Assembly: GCA_003132645.1 (NCBI GenBank)
Contig: PKYM01000077.1
Span: 1-6,488, forward strand
DNA: 6,488 nt
DNA from: Actinomycetota bacterium
GTDB taxonomy: Bacteria > Actinomycetota > Thermoleophilia > UBA2241
Direction: 5' to 3'
In this document: positions 1 to 5,988 of the stretch, piece by piece
Numbering within the stretch: position 1 is the first letter of the stretch
How the letters are laid out: every line of letters starts with the position of its first letter
Made by a program: the position numbers and the translations under genes
Notes under the pieces: generated by a model
Told to the model about the DNA's origin: nothing
The model's input: the letters and a program-made list of their open reading frames with translations, nothing else
The model's database searches: none

Positions 1-846
1 ACCGGCGAGGTCGATCTCGAGGTGTTCCACTGGGATGCCCGCCGGCGACCCTGGCGCTACGCCCTGGCGGCTCTCGAGCTCGCGCTGACCAGAGTCGAGG
101 CCGATGTGGTGCACGCCCACTACGGGCTGTCGGGGGTCGTCGCGCTGGCCGCGCCGCGCCGCCTGCCGCTCGTGCTCACCGTCCACGGGCGCGACTGTCA
201 TCACCCCGTCGTCAAACGGCTCACGAGCCTCGTCGCGCGGCGCGCCGCGGCGGTCGTGGCCGTGTCCGACGAGCTCGCCGCGCGCTGCCCCTTCCCCGTC
301 GCGGCCGTCATCCCGCCGGGGGTCGATCTCGAGCAGTTCCGCCCCCTGTCGCGCGCCGAGGCGCGCAGCCGCCTCGGGTTGACCGCCCGCCCGGCGGCGC
401 GCCGCCTGATCGTCTTTCCCGCCGACCCGCAGCGACCCGAAAAGCGCTACGCCGACGCGCGGGCGCTCATCGAGCGTCTGGCCGCGACTCGTCCCGAGGT
501 CGAGCTCAAGGCAGTCTTCGGGCGTCCGCGCGATGAGATGCCTTTGTGGCTGAATGCGGCCGACGCGGTGGTCGTCACCTCGCAGCGCGAGGGCTACGGG
601 CTGGCCTGCGTCGAGGCGCTGGCCTGCGACGTGCCGGTACTGAGCACACCAGTGGGAGTGGCGCCCGCGCTGCTTGCCGGCATCGAAGGCTGCCTGTGTG
701 CACCCTTCGACGCGGCGCGCTGGAGCGAGCACCTCGACGCGGTGCTCGCCGCCGACGAGCCCCGGGTAGACGGACGCGCCGTCGCGGAGACCCAGGGGCT
801 CCCCGCGGCGGCGCGCCGCACCCTGCAGCTCTACAGGAGTCTCTAA
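1..846 (+). CDS. Glycosyltransferase, GT4-like (GT-B fold), 5' end missing
   Basis: This is the C-terminal part of a GT-B glycosyltransferase. The frame is open to base 1, so the true start lies to the left; the GTG at 22 is internal. About 281 residues are visible, against the usual 350-400 for the family, so roughly 100 N-terminal residues are missing. Visible landmarks (fragment numbering) are a HAHYG segment around residue 37, LTVHGRD at the end of the N-domain, VAVSDEL, then the domain-linking VIPPGVDLEQFRP. The C-terminal domain carries the family's E-x7-E donor-binding motif (E197 and E205) within REGYGLACVEAL, followed by VPVLSTPVG. Family knowledge says such enzymes transfer a sugar from a nucleotide-sugar donor on the cytoplasmic side during glycan assembly; the exact sugar cannot be read. 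No membrane segment is seen. Its stop overlaps the stop of the convergent small gene by four bases. Host chromosome rather than element. Confidence 0.9.
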   Translation, partial: TGEVDLEVFHWDARRRPWRYALAALELALTRVEADVVHAHYGLSGVVALAAPRRLPLVLTVHGRDCHHPVVKRLTSLVARRAAAVVAVSDELAARCPFPVAAVIPPGVDLEQFRPLSRAEARSRLGLTARPAARRLIVFPADPQRPEKRYADARALIERLAATRPEVELKAVFGRPRDEMPLWLNAADAVVVTSQREGYGLACVEALACDVPVLSTPVGVAPALLAGIEGCLCAPFDAARWSEHLDAVLAADEPRVDGRAVAETQGLPAAARRTLQLYRSL

Positions 847-1076
847 GCTCGCGTGACGCGGTAGCCAGCGACCTGTGCGTCGTCGGCCATGATGCCCGCG
901 AGCTCACCTTCGTGCGTCACCCGCGCCTGCAGCCTGTATTCCTCGCCGCCGATGTTCACGACCTGGCCGGACCGGGCCGCGAACGGGAGGCAGATACGAG
1001 GGGCGATGCCGCGCTGACGAACGTCTTGAAGGGCCATCCTGAAAGCTTCGTACTCAATGTGGCCATTCGTTGTCAC
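843..1076 (-). CDS. Small protein of unknown function (77 aa)
   Basis: I do not recognise the family. The product reads MTTNGHIEYEAFRMAL at the start and ends in QVAGYRVTRA. It is mixed alpha/beta in appearance, with an amphipathic N-terminal helix and later beta-type segments (VVNIGGEEYRLQARV), and shows no signal peptide or membrane segment. A GTG start at 1076 is preferred: an AGG lies six bases upstream, and codons from here on have high GC3. The frame stays open to another GTG at 1220, giving 125 residues, but the added 48 residues are proline-rich, use mixed third bases and look like translated intergenic sequence. The longer form would also start inside the duplicated 39-bp-period repeat. 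The gene lies downstream of the GT2 gene on the same strand and converges with the GT4 gene, overlapping stop to stop. It may be co-transcribed with GT2, but a hairpin lies between them. Confidence 0.6.
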   Translation of the reverse strand: MTTNGHIEYEAFRMALQDVRQRGIAPRICLPFAARSGQVVNIGGEEYRLQARVTHEGELAGIMADDAQVAGYRVTRA

Positions 1077-1259
1077 GCTATGCCTATCGGGCTCCGTACG
1101 GACAACCTTTATGGGTCGCGGAGCCTCTTCTGTGCCCAGTACTGGCGACGGCAGGAGGCAGGGGATCGGGCTGTGCGCCACAGGCGCCGGCGGAACTCGG
1201 TCAGCGCCCGCAGAGCGCACTCACGCCTGGCAGCGGAGCTCCGGCCAGGCAGCGCGTAC
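1077..1259. other. Gap between the GT2 gene and the small gene
   Basis: These 183 bases separate two minus-strand genes if the GTG at 1076 is the start of the small gene. The right part holds the duplicated 3' end of the GT2 gene and its hairpins (1211-1279). The left part has no convincing promoter: a CATAAA on the minus strand (near 1112) resembles a -10 box but lacks a good -35. If the small gene instead starts at 1220, this stretch is mostly coding. Confidence 0.4.
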
Positions 1260-1279
1260 TCACGCCTGGCAGCGGAACT
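1211..1279. repeat. Direct repeat, 30 bp, period 39 bp, at the 3' end of the GT2 gene
   Basis: Bases 1211-1240 and 1250-1279 match at 27 of 30 positions, and the core ACTCACGCCTGGCAGCGGA is identical at 1219-1237 and 1258-1276. The right copy contains the last codons and stop of the minus-strand GT2 gene (Arg-Cys-Gln-Ala-stop). The left copy repeats these codons downstream and in frame, because 39 is a multiple of three. It looks like a partly decayed tandem duplication of a gene end. Confidence 0.85.
1225..1250 (-). terminator. Hairpin just after the GT2 gene, possible terminator
   Basis: GCCTGGC (1225-1231) pairs with GCCAGGC (1244-1250). Between them lies CGGAGCTCCG (1234-1243), a perfect 10-bp palindrome that extends the stem across a two-base bulge. 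On the minus strand it falls 10-35 bases after the GT2 stop. There is no T-run, so it may stabilise the mRNA end rather than terminate intrinsically. GCCAGGC can also pair with the second GCCTGGC at 1264-1270, giving an alternative stem. Confidence 0.35.
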
Positions 1280-2237
1280 GGTGATCCTCCTCGACACTCA
1301 GCGTGTGACAGCCGCTGCAGCGCATGGTATAGGTATAGCCGAGCGCCACGCCGTGGGTCTCGCAGAAGTCGATCTGGGCGCCGAGGACCTCGAACTCCTC
1401 CTCGTCGCAGACCGCGCACGGCGTGAGCACCTCGTCGCCGAGCCGATAGCTCTGTTGCAGACCGGCCATGGCCTCGCGCTCGCCGGGGTGAAAGGCGAGG
1501 TCGGCTTCGAGCTCGGCGCCCGACGCCAGGGCGACCGGGCGTTCGCCGGTGGCAAGCTGGCCGGGCAAGTAGGCGATGCGGTAGCCGAGCTCACGCAATC
1601 TCTGCTGGAACCGGCAACCCTCTGTGCAGCGCTCGCCCCTGAGCTCGTTCAGGTGCTCGCGCAGCGCGATCTGGGTGATCGCGAAGGCCCGCAGGTCGAC
1701 CTGGTCGACCTCTTCGGGAGGCCTCACCTTGGGCGGCCGGCCGCGACGCCGTGGCTCGTCTGCGGCGATGAGGCCCAGCATGCCGATGTCGGGACTCGAC
1801 CGCAGAGCGGAGGTCACCACGTCGAGCCAGCCCGGCGCGAAGGCGAGGTCGTCCTGCAGGCGCACGAGGATCTCGCCGCTGGACATCTGGAAGGCCGTGT
1901 CGAGGCCGCAGTGCGCCATCTCGCGCTCGGCGGCCCCGGCCTCGAGGGCGATCGCCGACACGTCGCCACGCAGGTAGTGCCGGGCCATGTAGGAGACGAC
2001 GTCTTCGCGGTGCTGGGCGGCGAGCACGACGATCTCGACGTCAAAGTCGATGGTCTCACGCAGGCGATGGAGCGTGGTGCGCAGGGCGCCCACACCGTGG
2101 GTCGAGACGACCGCGATGCTCACCAGGCTCGCCGGACCCCCGGCCGCCTGTCGCGGCGCCGCTGATTTGAACGCTTCTTGTGAATCCTTGTGCAAGGTTA
2201 CCGGAATGTAACACGAGGGCGCCGCTTCGATTGGCAC
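1260..2237 (-). CDS. GT2-like glycosyltransferase with a cysteine-rich C-terminal domain
   Basis: Up to 325 aa. The GT-A fold begins near residue 39 (VSIAVVSTHG). SGEILVRLQDDLAFAPGWLD carries the QDD that stands for the metal/nucleotide-sugar DxD motif (residues 128-130). TEGCRFQQRLRELGYRIAYLP (residues 205-225) matches the usual GT2 ED..F..RL...GYRI region. The last 55 residues carry C274-x2-C277, C292, H295, C307-x2-C310 and C323, a zinc-ribbon-like pattern not standard in GT2 enzymes. RGRPPK (165-170) resembles an AT-hook but sits inside the catalytic domain. Likely role: cytoplasmic transfer of an unknown sugar onto a glycan or protein. The GTG at 2237 has GGGGG five bases upstream on its strand. 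However, codons 1-30 are AT-richer with mixed third bases, so the GTG at 2123 (V39), exactly at the fold's first strand, is a serious alternative. Divergent from tRNA-Thr. Confidence 0.82.
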   Translation of the reverse strand: MPIEAAPSCYIPVTLHKDSQEAFKSAAPRQAAGGPASLVSIAVVSTHGVGALRTTLHRLRETIDFDVEIVVLAAQHREDVVSYMARHYLRGDVSAIALEAGAAEREMAHCGLDTAFQMSSGEILVRLQDDLAFAPGWLDVVTSALRSSPDIGMLGLIAADEPRRRGRPPKVRPPEEVDQVDLRAFAITQIALREHLNELRGERCTEGCRFQQRLRELGYRIAYLPGQLATGERPVALASGAELEADLAFHPGEREAMAGLQQSYRLGDEVLTPCAVCDEEEFEVLGAQIDFCETHGVALGYTYTMRCSGCHTLSVEEDHQFRCQA

Positions 2238-2260
2238 ATATGCCCCCGGTGACCTACAAT
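2231..2260 (+). promoter_or_regulatory. Promoter of tRNA-Thr
   Basis: TTGGCA (2231-2236), an 18-base spacer and TACAAT (2255-2260) fit a housekeeping sigma-70 type promoter. Transcription would begin near 2267, about 14 bases before the mature tRNA. It overlaps the proposed 2237 start region of the divergent GT2 gene. Confidence 0.6.
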
Positions 2261-2280
2261 CTGACGGCGTTCTTGCGCGG

Positions 2281-2356
2281 GCCGACGTAGCTCAGCTGGC
2301 AGAGCACATCACTCGTAATGATGGGGTCCTCGGTTCGATTCCGAGCGTCGGCTCCA
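2281..2356 (+). tRNA. tRNA-Thr (anticodon CGT), CCA encoded
   Basis: The full cloverleaf can be drawn. The acceptor stem is GCCGACG (2281-2287) with CGTCGGC (2346-2352), discriminator T2353 and an encoded CCA (2354-2356). The D arm is GCTC/GAGC (2290-2293, 2302-2305). The anticodon stem is CATCA/TGATG (2307-2311, 2319-2323) around the loop CTCGTAA with anticodon CGT at 2314-2316, which reads ACG (threonine). The variable loop is GGGTC. The T arm is CTCGG/CCGAG (2329-2333, 2341-2345) around TTCGATT. All stems are perfectly paired, so the gene is intact even though an element appears to have integrated into its 3' end. tRNA-Thr(CGT) is usually a single-copy decoding tRNA backed up by TGT-type wobble reading. 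Confidence 0.97.
2329..2356 (+). other. Probable attL of the integrated element (tRNA 3' end)
   Basis: Tyrosine-recombinase elements commonly integrate in the T-arm or 3' end of a tRNA and carry a copy of that segment, so the tRNA stays whole. Here an integrase gene starts 116 bases after the tRNA 3' end on the same strand. The exact core cannot be fixed from one end; the T-arm plus acceptor strand, perhaps a few bases beyond, is the best guess. No second copy of this segment is in the window, so attR must lie to the right of 6488. Confidence 0.6.
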
Positions 2357-2408
2357 AAGATTCCCCCGCAAAACGGCACTTTCCACTTCCTCCCCGATCA
2401 CCGACCGC

Positions 2409-2438
2409 TTGCTCGTCTGTTACACCGTCTGTTACAAT
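2409..2438 (+). promoter_or_regulatory. Promoter of the integrase gene
   Basis: TTGCTC (2409-2414), an 18-base spacer and TACAAT (2433-2438) give a plausible sigma-70 type promoter. The expected transcription start is near 2445, leaving a leader of about 28 bases. A 12-bp tandem repeat covers the spacer and the -10 box, so a protein bound there would block transcription. The GGGGG ribosome-binding site is at 2463-2467, five bases before the ATG. Confidence 0.5.
2414..2436. repeat. Tandem direct repeat CGTCTGTTACA, period 12 bp
   Basis: CGTCTGTTACA occurs at 2414-2424 and again at 2426-2436. It lies between the tRNA and the integrase gene, where integrase arm-type sites, excisionase sites or an autoregulatory operator are often found in such elements. 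The position is seen; the function is inferred. Confidence 0.6.
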
Positions 2439-2472
2439 CCGGGCGTCATGGCAGCGTAGTCAGGGGGCAAGC

Positions 2473-3717
2473 ATGAGTATCCGTGAGGTCCGGCCGGGCG
2501 TCTGGGACGTCCAGGTCTACCAGCCCAAGCGCACCGACGGCGTGCGCCCCCGGGTGAGCCGGCGTGTCTTCGGTGGCAGGCGCGCCGCCGAGCAGGTCGA
2601 ACGCGACTTCAAGACCTTCAACGATCTGCACTCCCAGGGCGGTTGGTCCGGCCGTAAGCCGCGCCTCGACGACTACGCCCTCGACGAGTGGCTCGCCGAC
2701 AAGACCGACATTGAACCGCAGACCCGCAAGAACTACCGTGGCGCCCTCGAGCGCTACATCATCCCCGCCCTGGGCAAGCTGAAGGTCGCCGACGTCTCGG
2801 TGCGAGACGTTCGCCGGCTCAACCGCACCATGAACGCCGCCGGCCTCTCGGGTTCGACGCGCCGCTACGCTTTCCGCATCCTCTCCATGGTCATGCACCA
2901 GGCCGTCATCGACCGCCTGATTGACGTGAGCCCTTGCGAGGCCGTCAAACCGCCCAGGGAGAGCCGGGCAGAGCCGCAAGCGCTCACCGCCGACGAGGTA
3001 CGCGAACTCCTGCGGCTGCTGGCCGGCGGACCCGTCGGCATGGCGGCGCTGGTCGCCTACGACACCGGCATCCGCCGCGGCGAACTGCTCGCGCTCGCCT
3101 GGGCCGACGTGAACCTCACAACGGGCACCGCCCAGGTGAAGCACGCCGTCGAGCAGATCGGCCCCGACGTCCGGCTCAAGGAACCGAAGTCCGCGCGCAG
3201 CCGGCGCGCCGTAAAGTTGAGCGAGCCGGTCGTGGCCGCCCTCAAGACACACCGCGCGCAACTCAACGCCGAGCGTCTGAAGTATCAAGGGCGCATCGTC
3301 ACCGATGGCGAGACGTCCTGGCCGATGTGGGTCGACGCCGATCTCGTCTTCCCCTCGCTGCAATATCAGGACGCCGCCCATCCGATGGGCCGGATCTGGA
3401 CGCCGTACGCTTTCTCGAAGGCCTGGCGCAAGGCGATCGGTCAAGCCAACAAGGCCCGGCTCGCCGAGCACCTCGAGGCGGGCGGCGAGGCCGCCGACTT
3501 CGAGCCCTGGGACTTCGGTATACATCGATTGAGGCACACCTACGCGACCCACTGCCTGCGCGCCGGCCTGCGCGACGAGGTCGTGTCGCGCGCCCTGGGT
3601 CACAGCTCGTCGAGTGTCACCCGCGCCTACTACAGCCACGTGATCGACGGCGAGCAAGCCGAGACGGCCGCAGTCACCGGCGCCGTGATCGCCGGAGCGA
3701 AAACGTCCAGTTCTTAA
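2473..3717 (+). CDS. int: Tyrosine recombinase, phage-type integrase
   Basis: A 414-aa site-specific integrase that would recombine attP of the element with the tRNA-Thr attB. Residues about 1-55 form an N-terminal arm-binding-like segment (WDVQVY, then basic residues), 65-155 the SAM-like core-binding domain, and 170-395 the catalytic domain. The catalytic set is complete: R201 (TGIRRGEL), K239 in the beta-hairpin (EPKSARSRR), H351 and R354 (HRLRHT), H377 (LGH) and the nucleophile Y387 (RAYYSHV). An insert around residues 265-345, rich in charged residues, separates the beta-hairpin from the HxxR box and lengthens this region. The ATG at 2473 is supported by GGGGG five bases upstream. The gene lies directly after tRNA-Thr on the same strand, the classic order tRNA-attL-int. 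It is full length, with no frameshift, and so probably active. A 447-aa open frame on the opposite strand is its shadow. Confidence 0.96.
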   Translation: MSIREVRPGVWDVQVYQPKRTDGVRPRVSRRVFGGRRAAEQVERDFKTFNDLHSQGGWSGRKPRLDDYALDEWLADKTDIEPQTRKNYRGALERYIIPALGKLKVADVSVRDVRRLNRTMNAAGLSGSTRRYAFRILSMVMHQAVIDRLIDVSPCEAVKPPRESRAEPQALTADEVRELLRLLAGGPVGMAALVAYDTGIRRGELLALAWADVNLTTGTAQVKHAVEQIGPDVRLKEPKSARSRRAVKLSEPVVAALKTHRAQLNAERLKYQGRIVTDGETSWPMWVDADLVFPSLQYQDAAHPMGRIWTPYAFSKAWRKAIGQANKARLAEHLEAGGEAADFEPWDFGIHRLRHTYATHCLRAGLRDEVVSRALGHSSSSVTRAYYSHVIDGEQAETAAVTGAVIAGAKTSSS

Positions 3718-3912
3718 CGCCCAAACGCACGCACGCACATAACATTTCGCCCGGCGCGCTACGCCCTGAAAAGCGCCGCAAACGGGCATAGTCCGGCGTC
3801 CGAATTGCCCGCCGTTCCCGTCGCCTTGGAAAACTAAGACGACTCAGCACTTCGCTTGCCTTCAGTCATGGTTACTCACGGAACGAGGAAGCCACGACAC
3901 GGAGGCGCGACA
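3718..3912. other. Intergenic region between integrase and HTH gene
   Basis: The 195 non-coding bases begin with a short ACGC run (3725-3738). An imperfect hairpin follows at 3749-3787: GCCC with GGGC and GGCGC with GCGCC, separated by a six-base bulge. Lacking a T-run, it is at best a weak integrase terminator. I find no convincing -35/-10 pair for the HTH gene: TTGGAA (3826-3831) resembles a -35 but has no -10 at the right distance. The last bases carry a strong ribosome-binding site. Confidence 0.5.
3901..3905 (+). promoter_or_regulatory. Ribosome-binding site GGAGG fixing the HTH gene start
   Basis: GGAGG lies seven bases before the ATG at 3913. It argues for that start over the in-frame TTG at 3856 and ATG at 3868, which have no comparable site. 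Confidence 0.8.
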
Positions 3913-4152
3913 ATGTTCGCTGACAACGAGATGGGGCCGGCCGTGACCGGCCGATTGCTGGTGACCGAGACCGAGGCGGCCCACGTGTTGCATGTCTCGA
4001 TCTCGACGTTCAGGCGCGACGTCCTGGGCAAGGGCTACATCAAGCCGGTCGACCTGCCCGGCGGCACGCGGCGCAATCTCTACAAGCTCGAGACCCTCGA
4101 GCGGCTTGTCAACGAGGCCGAAGAACGCTCGCTCGCCGCCGACAAGGCCTAG
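3913..4152 (+). CDS. Small winged-helix DNA-binding protein, excisionase-like
   Basis: A 79-aa protein. Residues about 15-36 (LLVTETEAAHVLHVSISTFRRD) form a helix-turn-helix of the MerR/excisionase type (HTH_17-like), followed by a short wing (DLPGGTRRNLYKL) and a C-terminal helix (ETLERLVNEAEERSLA). Proteins of this size and fold in integrated elements usually act as excisionase (directionality factor) or as a small regulator. Its place between the integrase and the replication genes fits excisionase or control of excision and replication, but does not prove it. The start at 3913 follows a strong GGAGG; the in-frame upstream extension to 3856 looks non-coding. Its stop is only 14 bases before the primase gene, so it probably heads that operon. 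No larger repressor gene is visible near it, so it might also be the switch regulator. Confidence 0.8.
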   Translation: MFADNEMGPAVTGRLLVTETEAAHVLHVSISTFRRDVLGKGYIKPVDLPGGTRRNLYKLETLERLVNEAEERSLAADKA

Positions 4153-4166
4153 GGCGACGACTAGCC

Positions 4167-4877
4167 ATGACGACCGTCGACGACATAGTGGGCTGCCTAG
4201 AGGGCGCCAAGCGCGTGAGCGATGGTTACATGGTGCGCTGCCCGGCCCACAACGATCGCACGCCGTCCTTGCACGTCTGGGCCGACGAGACGGGCGCCGC
4301 GGCTTGGGACTGCAAGGCCGGCTGCGAGTGGTTGACCGTCACCGCCGAGCTCGAGCGGCTCGGGTTGGACGTCAGCGGGCGCCTGTCACGTCGCCGGACA
4401 AACGCGGCATCCGTCGAGACTACCGTCAACCCGTTCAAGGACCCCTGGACGCCGCGCGGACCCGCGACCGCGACCTACCCCTACACCGACGCCGACTGCC
4501 GCCTGCTGTACTGCGTCTGCCGCACGGCCGACAAGCAGTTCCCCGTCTGGCGCCCCGACTCGACGAGCAAGACCGGCAAGCGCTGGAAGGTCAAAGGGCT
4601 CGTCGACCCCGTCCTGTACCACCTGCCGCGGCTGCTGGCCGCTGTGAAGGCCCGCCAGACCATCTACGTCGTCGACGGTGAGAAGGACGTTGAAGCGCTG
4701 GAGAGGGCCGGCAGGTACGCCACGACCGACCCCCACTGGGCCGGCGGCTGGGCCAAGCATCCCGAGTACGCCACGTGGCTGGCCGGCGCCGACGTCGTCG
4801 TGGTCGCCGACAAAGACAGCGGCGCCGGGCATCGCCAGGCCGACGCGATCGCCGACGCCCTCAAGGCCGCATCATGA
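4167..4877 (+). CDS. Primase-like protein: CHC2-type zinc finger plus TOPRIM domain
   Basis: 236 aa. The N-terminal zinc finger is C25-P-A-H28...C49-x3-C53 (VRCPAHNDRTPSLHVW, then DCKAGC), as in DnaG-type and phage primases that recognise the template. The TOPRIM domain runs from about 165 to 233: IYVVDGEKDVEAL, then the DxD pair D215/D217 in VVVADKD. The TOPRIM family normally has Glu where D170 stands (VEG...D), a conservative but notable change at the catalytic position. The role would be making primers for replication of the integrated element. The protein stops at ALKAAS, just before the segment that usually closes a TOPRIM domain; that segment is encoded at the start of the next gene. 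The two genes overlap by ATGA, so they are translationally coupled and probably work as one primase-helicase pair. An AGGG lies 12 bases before the start, a weak site. Confidence 0.87.
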   Translation: MTTVDDIVGCLEGAKRVSDGYMVRCPAHNDRTPSLHVWADETGAAAWDCKAGCEWLTVTAELERLGLDVSGRLSRRRTNAASVETTVNPFKDPWTPRGPATATYPYTDADCRLLYCVCRTADKQFPVWRPDSTSKTGKRWKVKGLVDPVLYHLPRLLAAVKARQTIYVVDGEKDVEALERAGRYATTDPHWAGGWAKHPEYATWLAGADVVVVADKDSGAGHRQADAIADALKAAS

Positions 4878-5983
4878 CGGTGCGCGTCGTGGAGGCGCTC
4901 GTCGGCAAAGACATCTCCGACCACCTGGCCGCCGGCTACGGGGTCGAAGAACTCGTGCCGATCGACGCGGCGCCAGCCGCGGCTGCGGACGGCCCACGGT
5001 CCTACACCGGCCCCGAGGTCGCTGCCATGACGTTCGCCGACCCGGACCCGGTTGTCCTCTACGCCGATCCCGGCTGCCTGTTCGACCTCGTCGCCAAACC
5101 GAAGGCCGGCAAGACGACGTTCCTGCTGCTGGGCTGCCGTGCCCTACAAAGCGGCGAGCCGTTTCTTGACCTCAAGACCAAGCGCGTGCCGGTCCTGTAT
5201 CTCACCGAGCAGACGCGGGCGAGCTTCAAGACAAAGCTCGACGCGGTCGGCCGCCTGGTGCGCTGCGACGACTTCCGCATCCTGTTCATCGTCGACTTCA
5301 TCGGCTCGGGCTGGGATGAGATATGCGAGGCTATCCGCGCCGAGGTCCGCAAGTGGGGCATCGGCCTGATCGTCGTCGACACCCTCTCGGACTGGGCTCA
5401 CCTGACCGACGAGAACGACTCCGCCGAAGCCCTGCGCGTCACGCGCCCGCTGCGGGCCATCGCCGAAGAGAGCAACGCCGCCGTCATCACCGTCCGCCAC
5501 GCCGGCCTGCGCGGCACTCCGGGCGGCGACGTGGTGAGCGCCGGCCGCGGCTCGACTGCCTATGCCGGCGCCGTCGACACACTCTGCGTTCTCAGCCGCA
5601 CCGCGGGCCAGGGACACGGCAATCGCCGCGAGCTGCGGTTCGTCAGCCGCAAGGACAACGTGCCCGAGAGCATGGTGATCGAACTGCGGGCGGGCCAGTA
5701 TGAGGCACTCGGCGACGCCCTCAACGTCGAGTACCGGCAGGCGCGCGCCTTTCTCTTCGAGAACCTGCCGGCCTCTGAGGGCGACGCGATCGCCGAGAAA
5801 GACATCCTCGCGGCGGCCAATGGCATGTTCTCCCGGCGCACCCTGCAACGTGTCCTGCACGGCGACCGCGGTGACGGCGGAATGCTGCGCGAGGGCCTCG
5901 TCACCGCCAAGAAGGGCGCCGGTTGCGCGGGTGTCAAGGCGTTCGGCTACTGGCTCTGTCAGGGCGGCGACGATGAACCCTGA
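4874..5983 (+). CDS. RecA-fold replicative helicase, RepA/AAA_25-like
   Basis: 369 aa. Residues 1-30 (VRVVEALVGKDISDHLAAGYGVEELVPID) resemble the tail of a TOPRIM primase domain (K-D-x-x-D-H-L-A-A-G), not a helicase. The ATPase domain follows: Walker A A74-KPKAGKTT with K80 and T81 (the first Gly of the motif is Ala), TEQTRASF for the E/Q segment at 111-118, Walker B IGLIVVDT with D169, and a sensor-like strand VITVRHAGL (204-212). The C-terminal 85 residues (about 285-369) look like a winged-helix regulatory region (EKDILAAANGMFSRRTLQRVL). RepA-type hexameric helicases unwind DNA at plasmid, phage and island origins; this one lies directly before the candidate origin. The ATG at 4874 overlaps the primase stop and has AAGG seven bases upstream. 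A farther in-frame start at 4775 would add an arginine-rich stretch translated from primase-coding DNA and is unlikely. Confidence 0.87.
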   Translation: MTVRVVEALVGKDISDHLAAGYGVEELVPIDAAPAAAADGPRSYTGPEVAAMTFADPDPVVLYADPGCLFDLVAKPKAGKTTFLLLGCRALQSGEPFLDLKTKRVPVLYLTEQTRASFKTKLDAVGRLVRCDDFRILFIVDFIGSGWDEICEAIRAEVRKWGIGLIVVDTLSDWAHLTDENDSAEALRVTRPLRAIAEESNAAVITVRHAGLRGTPGGDVVSAGRGSTAYAGAVDTLCVLSRTAGQGHGNRRELRFVSRKDNVPESMVIELRAGQYEALGDALNVEYRQARAFLFENLPASEGDAIAEKDILAAANGMFSRRTLQRVLHGDRGDGGMLREGLVTAKKGAGCAGVKAFGYWLCQGGDDEP

Positions 5984-5988
5984 AAAAC

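Noticed and set aside
1602..1625. AT-hook-like or zinc motif from C204/C208 and RGRPPK in the GT2 protein
   Set aside because: Both fall inside the catalytic domain, and short matches of this kind are common by chance.
546..2165. 539-codon plus-strand frame across the GT4 end, small gene and GT2 gene
   Set aside because: It is arginine/alanine-rich, overlaps three better-supported genes and has no recognisable domain.
2165..2205. Minus-strand promoter (TTGCAC with TTCAAA) for a shorter GT2 gene starting at 2123
   Set aside because: The -10 match is poor. It is kept only as support for the alternative start and not listed as a feature.
2448..2459. Three-codon leader frame before the integrase (ATG GCA GCG TAG)
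   Set aside because: It has no ribosome-binding site or regulatory codons; it looks accidental.
2446..3789. 447-codon open frame on the minus strand opposite the integrase
   Set aside because: It mirrors the integrase, which has a complete catalytic set; long antisense frames are expected in GC-rich coding DNA.
4775..4873. Upstream in-frame extension of the helicase
   Set aside because: The extension is arginine-rich and comes from primase-coding DNA in another frame; the ATG at 4874 has an AAGG site and an ATGA overlap.
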